This document shows, piece by piece, positions 32,976 to 42,476 of a stretch of DNA of 64,000 bases. A program made the position numbers and the translations under genes. The stretch covers positions 434,001 through 498,000 of the forward strand of contig CAVQWH010000001.1 of NCBI GenBank assembly GCA_963717595.1. Reading direction: 5' to 3'. The notes beneath the pieces are model-generated. The model ran no database searches and was not told where the DNA came from. It worked only from the letters and a program-made list of their open reading frames with translations. Origin of the DNA: CAVQWH01 sp963717595 (GTDB lineage Bacteria; Patescibacteriota; Saccharimonadia; Saccharimonadales; Saccharimonadaceae). Within the stretch, counting starts at the first letter, position 1. Each line of letters begins with the position of its first letter.

Positions 32976-34714
32976 ATGCTACACCATATTCCGCTTAGAC
33001 AAAAAGTAATTGTTTTAATGGCCGTTTTGTCCGGCTTATTTTTGGTGGCACTCGACCAGACTATTATTGCCACAGCTTTAGCTAGGATAGTTGAAGATTT
33101 CAACAGCTTTAGTAGTTTGAGCTGGGTAGTAACAGCCTACTTGCTAACTTCCACTATTACTGTGCCTATCGCCGGTAAACTTTCTGATTTATTTGGGCGT
33201 AGAATGGTGCTTTTGACGGGTGTAGCTATGTTTGCCTTAGCTTCATTTTTAAGTGGAGCTTCGCAAAACATTGACCAACTTATAGCTGCTCGCGCCTTTC
33301 AAGGTATTGGCGGCGGTATCATTATGAGTAACGCTTTTTCAATCATCGGTGATTTATTTGCGCCTCGGGAACGTGGCCGTTGGATGGGTTTATTTGGTGG
33401 AGTCTTTGGAATCGCTTCGGTCGTCGGCCCGCTTTTAGGAGGCTTTTTAACTGAGTCGCATAATATCCTAGGCTTGGTCACAGATTGGCGATGGACTTTC
33501 TGGATTAATGTTCCGATTGGTATCCTTTCTTTTATTATAATTGCGATTTACTGTCCGCCCATTAAGCATGCCGTAAAGCCTCGTATAGATTATTGGGGTA
33601 GTTTATTCTTAGCTATCACTCTAGCCCTTGTGGTTTTGGCTGCAGATAACACTAAGCAGGTATTTGCTGACTTCCTTAACTCTAGTGGAATGAGCTTAGT
33701 AGCTCTGCGTGTAATTATGTTGTCTGTAGCGGCAATTATGCTTGGAATATTTATTAGCATTGAGCGTCGAGTCAAAGAACCGGTTCTTAGGTTGAAGTAT
33801 TTTGAGAATCGTAATTTTACTTTGATGATGACTATAGCTACCCTTGTGGGCGCCGCTATGCTTGGGTCGATTTTATACCTCACCCAGTTTAATCAACAGG
33901 TGTTTGGGGCCTCGCCTTCACAAGCGGGCTTAATGCTATTGCCGTTGATGGCGGGCCTAGTGTTGTTTAGCGCCATAACTGGCCAGATAGTTTCTAAACA
34001 GGTCACTATAAGAAGCTCTTAATATCAGGTTTCCTTGTCTCAGCAATAGCTTTGTTCTCTTTATCTTTCTTAACGCCAACCAGCGGATTTCTTCCTGAAG
34101 GAATTGCTATGTTTTTCACCGGGGTAGGCATCGGTGTAGCGATGCCTGTTATGAATCTAGCTGTGCAAAACGAATTTTCTCAGCAAGAGCTGGGTACGGT
34201 TACGGCTGCCTCACAGCTATTTCGTAACTTGGGATCAACTTTAGGGACTGCAATATTCGGTGGGATGCTAACGGCAGGGATAGTGGCGAATTTAGGTAAT
34301 ATTCAAAAAATTCCTTATATTGAGCAGTTGACTAAACAGCCGCAGGCTTCTAAATACTTAGGAACTGTTGATGCCGACACGGCTTTAAACCTTAATACGG
34401 TAGATCAAAAAGACAAGATTAATAAAGCCGTTAATAAGGCATTGCCAAAAATCGCTAACGCGAAACTTGCTAACAGCCCAGCTTCTCCAGCGGTCAAGCA
34501 GCAACTTAAGAATAAAATAGTCCACGAGGCTAAATCGGAGTTCAATAAAAAGCAAAAAAGCTTTAGCCACAGAATCGTTTATGCAATGAGCGATAGTCTA
34601 CGCAACATATTTTATGGCTCGGCAGGACTTATGTTTGTAGGTTTTGTAGTGTCGTGGTTTGTAACAGAAAAGCGTTTGCGATCTAGCCATGATGCAGCTC
34701 CAGGTGTGGAGTAG
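32976..34714 (+). CDS. DHA2-family MFS drug exporter (one-base frameshift)
   Basis: Drug:H+ antiporter of the EmrB/QacA type with about 14 helices. The first frame, from ATG 32976, holds LDQTIIATALARIV (helix 1), AGKLSDLFGRRMVL (motif A) and GGVFGIASVVGPLLGG (motif C), and it stops at 34022. The second frame continues HYKKLLISGFLVSAIALF to 34714. Adding one A to the AAA at 33996-33998 restores a continuous reading VSK-TGHYKKLL. The gene follows the AbrB regulator with no gap. A GGTGTT/AACACC inverted repeat lies at about 34723-34743. Confidence 0.88.
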
Positions 34715-34783
34715 TCTACATATGGTGTTAATAAAACACCAGACATCACTATAAATAGTGTGTATACTTAAACCATTAACAAT

Positions 34784-34867
34784 TTAACTTGCTGATAGCG
34801 GAATCACGTGCAATTCGTGAACTGTGCCGCAACGGTGAAAGTCCGATACGTTTTTCAGTGAGCTTAA
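34784..34867 (+). ncRNA. Cobalamin riboswitch (compact form)
   Basis: The core follows the cobalamin riboswitch order. First comes GGAATCACGTGCAATTCGTG (P3/P4 with a TGCAATT loop), then AACTGTGCCGCAACGGT (P5/P6) and GTCCGATAC (the B12-box equivalent). The outer strands TTAACTTGCTGA (34784-34795) and TCAGTGAGCTTAA (34855-34867) can pair as P1. The short P6 region resembles the compact class II type. A large hairpin (34868-34913) follows, CCCGAGCA...TGCTCTTTCGGG, which ends just before the Shine-Dalgarno GAGAGGG of the next gene, so translation control is plausible. A TATACT box lies at 34763-34768. Confidence 0.78.
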
Positions 34868-34930
34868 TTCCCGAGCAGGATTTCGGCTAAAAGCCTTCTT
34901 GCTCTTTCGGGATTGAGAGGGTATTTTTAA

Positions 34931-36494
34931 TTGGAACAAACAATAGTAAGTGGGCAAACCGCAGAAGATCTGAAGACAGAGTTTAAGGCGCCTGACCTAG
35001 AGGCTGGTGTCGACGAAGAAGTGTGTGTCGAGTCGTGGGACTATGATTTATACATGCTCGTGCACTCAAACCAGGACGTGATAGTGACATGCCCATGGAT
35101 GGATAACGCTAAAGTTACACTGGGTGATGCTATGACTACGTATGAATATCCCCCTAATCTCACTGCCGAAGACGAACCCTTTTTAATATCAGTAGTAAAT
35201 GAGCTTTTAGATAGTCGGGTGATCAAAAATGAGGAGCCTGAAGACTTATTGATTGAGGATGATGAAGTAGAACATGTGGAGGAACCTGATCCGATTGTAG
35301 TAGACAGTCGAGTTTCTGCTAAAGATTCAGGATCAGTAACAACTAAAAAAAAGCCACGTCCAGCGCAACATGTAACTAAGGCGCATCAACCAGAAAAAAC
35401 TTCAGCCCACACAATGGAGCCTTTACGGCCGAAAGCTCCCGAAGCTGTCGTCCAGGCTATTACTTCAAAACCAGTTGCTAATGTACCAACTGAGCAAGTT
35501 CGGTCTAGTAGGTTCCACAACTCCAGAAGGTGAGAATTCTGCCAGTCGAAGGGAAGTTAAAGTAAACAAACCCGCAGACGTTTTAGAAGTCGTAAGGGAA
35601 AAGCCTAAATTTACCGTTAGACCTGAACAGTCTTTAGTGGCAGAGTCAGAAAGGCTGCAAGTTGAACTAGATGATGGCGAGATACTTGATCCTCCCTCAC
35701 AGCTATTATCTTCTGAAGTGCCCGTGGAGCCTGATCTCGTAGCGCAAGTTTTAGAAATAGAACATCTTACCGCTTTAGCTGAAGAAGTAGCTCTATCAAT
35801 TAGTAGACAAGTTGATGTAAGTGAAGATCAGCCAGTACCTGTAAGTACTCACGATCACTTGGGGGGTGATGATACTGAAGGTTCTGGCGAGGAAGAAGTT
35901 GTGCCTACTCATTTTACAGCGCCTGTCCCAGATGCGATTAGTGGCTACGTAGATATGGAAGAACAGGCCGCGGTAGAAGAAAGTAACGAGTTTAAACTGT
36001 GGAGCGAAACAGAAGCTGCTACGGCTGAGCCGTCAGAAGAGGCGGATGTTGTAGTTAAGCGGATTTTGGCAGAGCATATTGAACGAAGCAATCAGCAAAC
36101 CACAGAAGTAGAAGTAGCTAGTTGCTATTTAGACAAGATCGTTGAGGTAGCGGCGGAAGCTCAGATGCTTGATGGGGAGGATGGCGCTGACGAAACTGAG
36201 GCTACTGAAAAGCTTGAAGAATTATTCATAGAGCTCTTTGACGAAATTGGCCTGCCCCATACCCCAGAGCTTATTGAAAGTATTGTTCTTAAAACCCTTG
36301 AAAAATGTGTGGCTAAAAACGAAGATCTTGAAGACGAAGAAGTTGATGATACTCAACAAGGTGGATTGGTTACGACGGTAAAAAAATCATCCGTAAGGCA
36401 AGCAACACTAAGTGATGCCATTGTTCATAATCGATTGATTAGTAAGATAGCTCTTGAGCTATGTGGTTTCAATGTTTCGCTTAGCCTAAACTAA
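34931..36494 (+). CDS. Large acidic protein of unknown function under the riboswitch (frameshifted)
   Basis: It begins with TTG 34931 after GAGAGGG. The first frame runs to 35533 and the second, from about 35475, to 36494. The protein sequence joins near 35505 (EQVRS then VGSTTPEGEN) by removing one base, giving about 520 aa. The N-terminal 100 residues look folded (DYDLYMLVHSNQDVIVTCPW). The rest is highly acidic, rich in Glu/Asp/Val and probably extended, with a helical C-terminal part. No domain, signal peptide or membrane helix was recognised. Its control by a cobalamin-type riboswitch is unexpected for such a protein. Confidence 0.65.
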
Positions 36495-36533
36495 GGCCCT
36501 TATTTCACTGTTCACCTGCTATAATGCTTATGA

Positions 36534-37463
36534 ATGATTACTTATTACTATAAAAGTGTGGGAACGGATGAGTTAGAGGTCCTTGATAAAAGTAGGGCCG
36601 GTTGCTGGGTCTGCGTAGAAAAGCCAACCAGCGAAGAGATTGATGAGTTAGTAGCAAAATTTGACCTTGACCCAGGCCACATGAGCGACGCCCTTGATGA
36701 AGACGAAATGCCGCGCCTGGAAAGTGAAGAGGATAATCTATATGTCTTTTTGCGGTACGCTTATGTCACTGACGATCTAGAGCTTACAACCGCACCGCTT
36801 TTGTTTGTGGTAACTCCCAAGGCTTTAATTAGTGTAGCGTTTTATAGCTTGCCTCGTCTACAGAACTTTACTAGTGGAAAGTTAGAATTTTCTACTACTC
36901 AGCGCACAAAGTTATTGTTACAAATTTTCCATCAAGTAGTCGATCAATACGAAGTTTATATAAACAATATAGGCAAGCGCATTAAAGGGATTCGCACCAG
37001 GCTGCGAACTCATGAGATAGTTAACCAAGACTTCATTGATTTTGTGACAATTGAAGATGAGCTTAACGAGTTCTTATCTGGCCTTCAGCCGACTTCAGCA
37101 ATTTTGAACCGTTTGATGATGGGTAAGCGTCTTCCGCTTTATCGCCAAGATGAGGACCTGATAGAAGATTTACTACTTAGCAACGAACAATCTATGAATG
37201 CTTGTAGCAGCCACATAAAAAGTATTACTAGCATACGAGAGGCGCACACTACGATTGCTAGCAACAACTTAAACCGCATAATGAAAATCTTAACTGCCGC
37301 TACAGTTATTCTTGCGTTACCTAATTTATTCTTTGCCATGTATGGCATGAATGTTGCATTACCCTTCCAGCATGCGTGGTGGGCTTATTTTGGGGTTATT
37401 GGCACTACTATTTTAGTGGTGTTAATAGTGTTTATTATCGCCAGAAAAAAACAATTCTTCTAG
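36534..37463 (+). CDS. corA: CorA-family divalent cation transporter
   Basis: A 309-aa protein with a long cytoplasmic helical domain and two C-terminal membrane helices. The first helix ends in the selectivity motif YGMNV. CorA forms pentameric Mg2+ channels, some members carrying Co2+ or Ni2+. TATAAT at 36520-36525 lies 8 nt before the ATG. It follows the riboswitch-controlled gene but has its own promoter, so co-regulation by cobalamin is not implied. Confidence 0.93.
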   Translation: MITYYYKSVGTDELEVLDKSRAGCWVCVEKPTSEEIDELVAKFDLDPGHMSDALDEDEMPRLESEEDNLYVFLRYAYVTDDLELTTAPLLFVVTPKALISVAFYSLPRLQNFTSGKLEFSTTQRTKLLLQIFHQVVDQYEVYINNIGKRIKGIRTRLRTHEIVNQDFIDFVTIEDELNEFLSGLQPTSAILNRLMMGKRLPLYRQDEDLIEDLLLSNEQSMNACSSHIKSITSIREAHTTIASNNLNRIMKILTAATVILALPNLFFAMYGMNVALPFQHAWWAYFGVIGTTILVVLIVFIIARKKQFF

Positions 37464-37539
37464 CTAATTTGCGTCAACTGGGCCGTTCGTTGTATGCTTA
37501 TGCTTAGATAGCATTTAAATTAATAAAAGGATTCGATTT

Positions 37540-38131
37540 ATGGGATTTTTTCAAAAAATGTTTGGCGGCAAAGGAAATGACCAAGGCCAGCCATCTGATC
37601 AGTCTGACACTTCATCTTCGCAAAGTAACTCTTCACCGGACTTAGGAGCGCCTTCAACAGAGCCTTCTGCCGCAGCTCCGTCTCCTGATATTACCCCAAC
37701 AACTCCACCTACAGATAATCAATTTTCTGCCGGAGAGTCACCTGTAGATGCACCGAATGATGTATCCGCTCCAGCAGCACCATCAGCTCCATCTGATATT
37801 TCGTCACCTAATCCGGATATTGCGACTCCAGGACAAGATACTTTCGCCCCCAAAGCTCCAACTCCTGACTTGTCTAATAACCCTGATTCAAACAGTGACT
37901 TTGGAGTAGGTGATAGCCCAAGTAGTGGCCCTGAAATGCCAAAGCCTGAAGAATCTCCAGAACCATCTGGCTCTATGCCTGAGCCTACTTCAGCTGACTC
38001 TGGTGCCTACCACCGATGGGCTACCTAAGCCACCTGAACCTCCTGTGTCTCCAGCTGATCCTGGCTCCGATTCCGGGGACGCTCCGGATGGCAACGCAGT
38101 AGACGAAAAAGACAGTCCTCAAATTAACTAA
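37540..38131 (+). CDS. Pro/Ser/Asp-rich low-complexity protein (one-base frameshift)
   Basis: After a short basic start (MGFFQKMFGGKGN), almost the whole protein is disordered Pro, Ser, Asp and Thr. The first frame stops at 38028. Another frame continues PTTDGLPKPPEPPVSPADPG to 38131, and removing one G from the GG at 38002-38003 joins them into about 196 aa. A spaced AAAGGA precedes the ATG. No membrane anchor is seen. The function is unknown. Confidence 0.65.
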
Positions 38132-38165
38132 CAATACCTAATTAGTAGATTAGGCTAAAAAAGCC

Positions 38166-38233
38166 TTGACTTGATTTGACGCTTTTGCTAAGCTAGTCTT
38201 TGTGTTTCGCGCTAAAACTGTAGTTTTGGCGCG
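38166..38233 (+). promoter_or_regulatory. Promoter and leader hairpin of a small gene
   Basis: TTGACT (38166-38171), a 17-nt spacer ending TGC, and TAAGCT (38189-38194) form an extended -10 promoter. The leader then contains a near-perfect 11-bp hairpin, CGCGCTAAAAC-tgta-GTTTTGGCGCG (38208-38233). The same promoter type (TTGACA-17-TAAGTT) drives the small gene at 63285. Confidence 0.65.
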
Positions 38234-38265
38234 TTGTACATTTTTATAACAACAGAGGAGGATGC

Positions 38266-38358
38266 ATGCCAATTACTGTTCGTAAAGCGCCAGGTCGCGC
38301 TAAGCGAGTTCAGGTGGACGTGGTGCCAGCCGAATGGCAAACCTACATAGCGCACTAA
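38266..38358 (+). CDS. Unannotated 30-aa basic small protein
   Basis: ATG 38266 lies 4 nt after a strong AGAGGAGG Shine-Dalgarno sequence (38254-38261) and encodes MPITVRKAPGRAKRVQVDVV followed by PAEWQTYIAH and a stop. A strong promoter, structured leader and intrinsic terminator flank it, so it is a complete transcription unit. The peptide is basic and soluble. No homologue is recognised; it may be a DNA- or ribosome-associated small protein, or the RNA itself may be functional. Confidence 0.6.
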   Translation: MPITVRKAPGRAKRVQVDVVPAEWQTYIAH

Positions 38359-38362
38359 ATAA

Positions 38363-38391
38363 AAAAGAGCTGTTTTGATAACAGCTCTTTT
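38363..38391 (+). terminator. Bidirectional intrinsic terminator
   Basis: The 12-bp stem AAAAGAGCTGTT/AACAGCTCTTTT with a 5-nt loop lies 4 nt after the small ORF stop. It can also serve the convergent thioredoxin-fold gene ending at 38408. Confidence 0.85.
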
Positions 38392-38407
38392 AAAATTGTT
38401 TTTCTAT

Positions 38408-39108
38408 TTATTTTTGCGAAGGCAGTTTCTGGCCGCTGGCTTTAATTGCCTTTATAAGATCTTGTTCAAGCGGTTTAGTGTTACCTTGAACAGCATCTCC
38501 TGTAGCGCTGGATATCTTCTTGCCATTTAATACTAGAGTAGGCGTGCCGGCGACGCCAATTTTCTTGCCCAGAGCTTCGTCAAAGTCTATCTTATAAAGT
38601 ACCTTTGAACTATCTAGGTCTTTAGCAAATTTATTAATATTAAGCCCCAGCTGCTTAGCGTATTCCTTAAAATGTTTAGTTCGTTGGCTAGGGTTGTCGT
38701 TTGCCCAAGAGTTTTGATTTTCGTATAGTTTATCGTGCATTTGCCAAAACTTACCTTGTAATCCAGCCGCTTCTGCTGCAGCCGCAGCTGCTTTAGCATT
38801 AGGGTGCAAGGACGTGAGAGGAAAATCTCGATAGACAAAGCTTACTTCATTTTTATATTTTTCTCGTAAAGGCGTTAGGTTAGGGTATAAAGACCCGCAA
38901 ACAGGACACTGAAAGTCACCATATTCTACTAAAAGCACTTTTCCAGATTTCGTGCCAAAAACATGGTCAGGTATCTTCCCCTCTTTAGTGAGAATTTTGT
39001 CAGGATTTACATTAGAAACGTTTACTTGGTCCGTTTTTTTGTGACTATTAAGCCACCGATGACTGCTATACAAATTAGCGCAAAAATAATCCAACGAGTT
39101 CTTGTCAT
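38408..39108 (-). CDS. DsbA-like thiol oxidoreductase (one-base frameshift in the anchor)
   Basis: The main frame contains VEYGDFQCPVCGSLYPNL (CPVC active site), the long helical insertion, and the cis-Pro loop GVAGTPTLVLNGK, as in DsbA/Com1-type disulfide oxidases. The start at 39108 has a proper AAGGAG and encodes the signal-anchor WIIFALICIAVIGGLIVTKK in another frame. The two join if the T7 run at 39034-39040 (A7 in the gene) is one base longer. The product then has about 233 aa and acts outside the membrane, probably oxidising pilins and other secreted Cys proteins. Confidence 0.86.
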
Positions 39109-39179
39109 ACCTAGCTCCTTATTGCTTTTGCTAAATACAATCATACCATGCTAACAGCATTTACATGTACAATAGCTAT

Positions 39180-40124
39180 ATGACAAATTTTACATATCTA
39201 GCCGATGTGTTGGCTTGGATTATTTTTTTGCTTGTGCATGCCGCCAAGCCGGGGCGTAGTACCCTAAGCCAATACGAATTAAATCGTTTAGCAAAGTCTG
39301 GCGATAAACACGCCCAGTCTCTTATAGATCGCAACAAACTTTTACCGGGGGCAATACTTCTAAAGCGCTGGCTGCTAATAATTCTAGCTACTTTGGTTGT
39401 ATGGCTTACGGTTACTATAAACGGCTGGTTTTTTGGTATAGTAATCAGCGTTTTAGTTATAGTGCTAGCAGACATTTTATCTAGGTGGCAACTTCTGTCG
39501 GGGCTATCCAGGAAATACTGGTCTAAGCTAGAACCTCAGTTGCTTTTATTTATTCATAGATACGCTAACTGGCTGGTAAATTTAGGACCCAAAGAACACG
39601 CTAGTAATGTGGCTGTTCATTCCCAGCAAGAGATGGCTCATGTTATTGACTCCAGCCATATATTTAGCGAGGAGCTTAAAAATCACCTGCAAGCTAGTCT
39701 TATGTTTGGCGATAGTGTAGTAAGTGATATTATGCTCCCGCGCGCCGACACGGAAGCTGTAGATCAAAACGATACCTTGGGGCCAGTAATTTTAGATAAC
39801 TTGCATAAATCCGGCTATCGTTACTTTCCTGTTGTAGATAAAAACATGAATCATGTTGTTGGAATTTTGCATCTGGATAAACTAGTGGGCGATATGCGCA
39901 AATCCCATACTGCTAAAAAAGTTATGGATCCGGTAGTAAACTATATTCACGAGACTCAATCGCTTTGTGAAGCCCTGGAAGCTTTCTTGCGTACAGGACA
40001 ACATTTACTTATAGTAGTAAATAAGTCAAAGAAAACTGTAGGAGTTATTACGCTAAAATCTTTACTTGAAAAATTAGTGGGGCGTAAACTAGAAAACTTA
40101 GAGGCAATTAGCGATCAGGATTAA
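39180..40124 (+). CDS. CBS-domain membrane protein (CNNM/HlyC-CorC-like)
   Basis: A protein of about 314 aa. Residues 1-110 contain about three hydrophobic segments but not a full DUF21 domain. Residues about 175-300 hold a CBS pair (VVSDIMLPRADTEAVDQ ... VVDKNMNHVVGILHLDKL ... LIVVNKSKKTVGVITL), preceded by the usual QEMAHVID...LQASLMFG linker. The ATG at 39180 is chosen because TACAAT at 39168-39173 ends 6 nt before it. Such proteins act in divalent-cation efflux. Confidence 0.82.
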   Translation: MTNFTYLADVLAWIIFLLVHAAKPGRSTLSQYELNRLAKSGDKHAQSLIDRNKLLPGAILLKRWLLIILATLVVWLTVTINGWFFGIVISVLVIVLADILSRWQLLSGLSRKYWSKLEPQLLLFIHRYANWLVNLGPKEHASNVAVHSQQEMAHVIDSSHIFSEELKNHLQASLMFGDSVVSDIMLPRADTEAVDQNDTLGPVILDNLHKSGYRYFPVVDKNMNHVVGILHLDKLVGDMRKSHTAKKVMDPVVNYIHETQSLCEALEAFLRTGQHLLIVVNKSKKTVGVITLKSLLEKLVGRKLENLEAISDQD

Positions 40125-40130
40125 ATTAAA

Positions 40131-41438
40131 ATGAGAACCCTAGCGATTGATTTAAAAAATGAAGTTGGCAAAAAAGCCAACATAGAAGGCTGGCTGCATA
40201 AAAAGCGCTTGCTTGGCGGTCTTACTTTCATTAACGTTCGCGATCGCAGCGGCTTAGTGCAGGTGGTAGTAGAAGGTAAAAGTGAAGTTGAAAAACTTCG
40301 CGGTATGCAAATAGGCACAGTTCTTTCTGTAAAAGGCGAGGTTGTGGAAGAGAAGCGCGCACCCGGCGGTGCTGAACTTCACAATCCCAAGCTGGAAATA
40401 ATGGTACCAGTTACCGACGAACCGCCTATTGAGATTGATAAACCGGTCCCACATAAATCTGAAAATCTCGACACTCTTTTTGAGTATAGAGTGCTCAATG
40501 TCCGTAATCTTCAAGAACAAAAGATTTTCAAAATTCGGGCTAGTCTACTGCGCAACTTACGAGAATTTCTTTATGAAAATGATTTTATAGAAATAAATAC
40601 GCCTAAGATCTTAGCCGAAGCAACTGAAGGTGGAGCAGAAGTTTTTAAATTAGATTACTTTGGCCAAGAAGCTACGCTAGCTCAAAGCCCGCAGTTTTAT
40701 AAGCAAATTATGGTAGGTGCATTTGAACGGGTTTTTGAAATTGCTCCGGCCTTTCGTGCTGAACCATCCGCCACCACTCGTCACATGAGTGAGGTTTATA
40801 TGCTGGATGTTGAGATGGGGTTTGTAAAGGATCATGATGAAGTGCTAGATATGGTCGGGAATATGACTTCACATGCTTTGAAAAAAGTTTATGAAAAGCA
40901 TGCCAGTGACTTAAAATCTCTTAACGCCCCAGAACTTAAACTTACAGATAAAGTACCTAGGATTCCGGTTGCGCAAATCCACGAAATGTATACTAAAGCT
41001 ACAGGTAAAGATACGACTAAGGAAAAGGATTTAACCCCTGATGAAGAAAAGTGGATTTGTAACTACGCTCGCAAAGAGCTCGGGTCTGATTTAGTTTTTG
41101 CTACTGAATTTCCAGTTCACGCGGCTAAGTTTTATCACAAAGTTGACGCCGAAAAAGGCGTGGTAATGTGGGGGGATTTACTTTTCCGCGGTATCGAAAT
41201 TGCGACCTGCCCATTGCGTGAACAGACTTACGAAAAGATGATCGAACAAATGACCAAAGCCGGTTTAGATGTTAGCCACCCGGGCTATAAATATTATCTT
41301 CAAGCTTTTAAGTATGGCCTGCCTCAACACGGTGGCTGTGGCTATGGCATTGATCGCTTAGTGGAAAAAACTTGCGGTCTAGCCAATGTAAAAGAGGCCA
41401 CTCTTTTCCCACGTGATATAAATCGTCTTACACCCTAG
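40131..41438 (+). CDS. aspS: Aspartyl-tRNA synthetase, archaeal type
   Basis: A 435-aa protein. The N-terminal OB fold (NIEGWLHKKRLLGGLTFINVRDRSG) is followed by a class II core: EATEGGAEVFKLDYFGQEATLAQSPQFYKQ in part, motif 2 RVFEIAPAFRAEPSATTRH, and motif 3 GGCGYGIDRLVEK. The bacterial GAD insertion is missing, so it belongs to the short archaeal/eukaryotic type. In this type some enzymes also charge tRNA-Asn, which then needs GatCAB. The start lies 6 nt after the CBS gene. Confidence 0.93.
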   Translation: MRTLAIDLKNEVGKKANIEGWLHKKRLLGGLTFINVRDRSGLVQVVVEGKSEVEKLRGMQIGTVLSVKGEVVEEKRAPGGAELHNPKLEIMVPVTDEPPIEIDKPVPHKSENLDTLFEYRVLNVRNLQEQKIFKIRASLLRNLREFLYENDFIEINTPKILAEATEGGAEVFKLDYFGQEATLAQSPQFYKQIMVGAFERVFEIAPAFRAEPSATTRHMSEVYMLDVEMGFVKDHDEVLDMVGNMTSHALKKVYEKHASDLKSLNAPELKLTDKVPRIPVAQIHEMYTKATGKDTTKEKDLTPDEEKWICNYARKELGSDLVFATEFPVHAAKFYHKVDAEKGVVMWGDLLFRGIEIATCPLREQTYEKMIEQMTKAGLDVSHPGYKYYLQAFKYGLPQHGGCGYGIDRLVEKTCGLANVKEATLFPRDINRLTP

Positions 41439-41475
41439 GGCTTGTATATAAAAATATAAATTCTACACTGGGGCT

Positions 41476-41877
41476 ATGATTGCTCAGGAAGATGAACTTG
41501 GTTGTGGTGTAGCTTGTGTTGCTAATTTGCTAGACATATCTTATGCTCAAGCATTACAGCTTTTTGATAAACCAGAAAATGCAAAAACTAAAGGTTTTAA
41601 ATGTAAGGAAATTATGGCTGTTTTGCAAAAAAGTGGTATAGGCGCGAGCTACAAATACCTAAAGCCGCGATTGAAAAGCAAGATTTATCAGCCAGGTGTG
41701 ATTGTACTTATTGCCGTTAATAAAAAGTATCCATTCGGACATTATTTACTGCGTACTAATCACGGTTGGCTAGATCCATGGGTTAATATTCACTCAAGCC
41801 AAAATGTACAAAAAGCAAAAGCAGGCTATAGAAAACGCCTGCCTGGGAAGCCAATTTATGCTATCTTAACTAAGTGA
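41476..41877 (+). CDS. C39-like cysteine peptidase domain protein
   Basis: A 133-aa stand-alone domain. IAQEDELGCGVACVANLLDISY holds the nucleophile region of the C39-like fold (QxxxxxCG-x-A/VC). KYPFGHYLLRTNHGWLDPW holds the catalytic His and Asp. There is no transporter partner and no signal peptide. TACACT lies 6 nt before the ATG (leaderless). It may cleave peptides, or be an immunity or maturation enzyme; the role is unknown. Confidence 0.78.
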   Translation: MIAQEDELGCGVACVANLLDISYAQALQLFDKPENAKTKGFKCKEIMAVLQKSGIGASYKYLKPRLKSKIYQPGVIVLIAVNKKYPFGHYLLRTNHGWLDPWVNIHSSQNVQKAKAGYRKRLPGKPIYAILTK

Positions 41878-41899
41878 AATTTTTGGAGGTAGTCTGACT

Positions 41900-41940
41900 G
41901 CGGGGTGCGGTAGCCCCTGAAAATGAGGCTACCGCACCGC
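41900..41940 (-). terminator. Long GC-rich terminator-like hairpin of the 42375 gene
   Basis: GCGGTGCGGTAGCC (41940-41927) pairs with GGCTACCGCACCCCGC (41915-41900) on the reverse strand, directly after the gene stop. No T run follows. The same kind of strong hairpin closes the other two GC-rich cassettes. Confidence 0.65.
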
Positions 41941-41946
41941 AAGCTT

Positions 41947-42375
41947 TTAAGCTTCGACCTGAGGGGCGTTGACGCACACCTCGACATTGCAATCCTCGCG
42001 ACTTCCGACCTTGATCTGGAAATGACGGAGTGCGAACTCGTCTTTTGACGGGTCAAGAAGAGCCTTCTCGATCGCCTTGTGTGCGCTGCCCAGCTTGGCC
42101 GTGCCGTCGTGCGGCACAACCAAGTCGAATATCTCGTACTCGCGTCCTAACATATCCGCATCGGTCGGGTGGACGGGGTAATATCCACCTTCGCGACATT
42201 CGTGCACGAAGCGGTTGATCCATTCGAGCGTGCTTTCAGCTTCCTCCCAGAGGCAAGCAGTCTCAAGGATTATAGCTCTAATTGCGATGTCGCGCGGAAC
42301 CGAATTCACGACCAGAGCTTTGCACCCAGCCCTACGAATCCTATCGAGCACTGCGGTCACTAAGACCACCTCCAT
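41947..42375 (-). CDS. Hypothetical protein in a GC-rich cassette
   Basis: A 142-aa soluble protein with no recognised family and several scattered cysteines (GCKALVV, TACLWEE, VHECREGG, EDCNVEVCVN). Strong promoter elements lie upstream on the reverse strand: TTGACA (42435-42430), 16 nt, TATAAT (42413-42408). ATG 42375 has an AAGGTG stretch 8 nt before it. An alternative GTG at 42360 is preceded by GGAGGTG. Third codon positions are much richer in G/C than in neighbouring genes. Confidence 0.65.
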   Translation of the reverse strand: MEVVLVTAVLDRIRRAGCKALVVNSVPRDIAIRAIILETACLWEEAESTLEWINRFVHECREGGYYPVHPTDADMLGREYEIFDLVVPHDGTAKLGSAHKAIEKALLDPSKDEFALRHFQIKVGSREDCNVEVCVNAPQVEA

Positions 42376-42476
42376 GTTGTACGCACCTTGTATTAGGTGA
42401 TATAAAAATTATAACCTAATTCACACCGCTGTCAATTTATGAGATATGCTAGAATATAATAAATATAGAATTAAAT

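Noticed and set aside
38408..39094. Start of the DsbA-like protein at 39094
   Set aside because: That start gives an odd non-hydrophobic N terminus; the frame from 39108 has a Shine-Dalgarno sequence and a proper membrane anchor, so a one-base slip in the T7 run is preferred.
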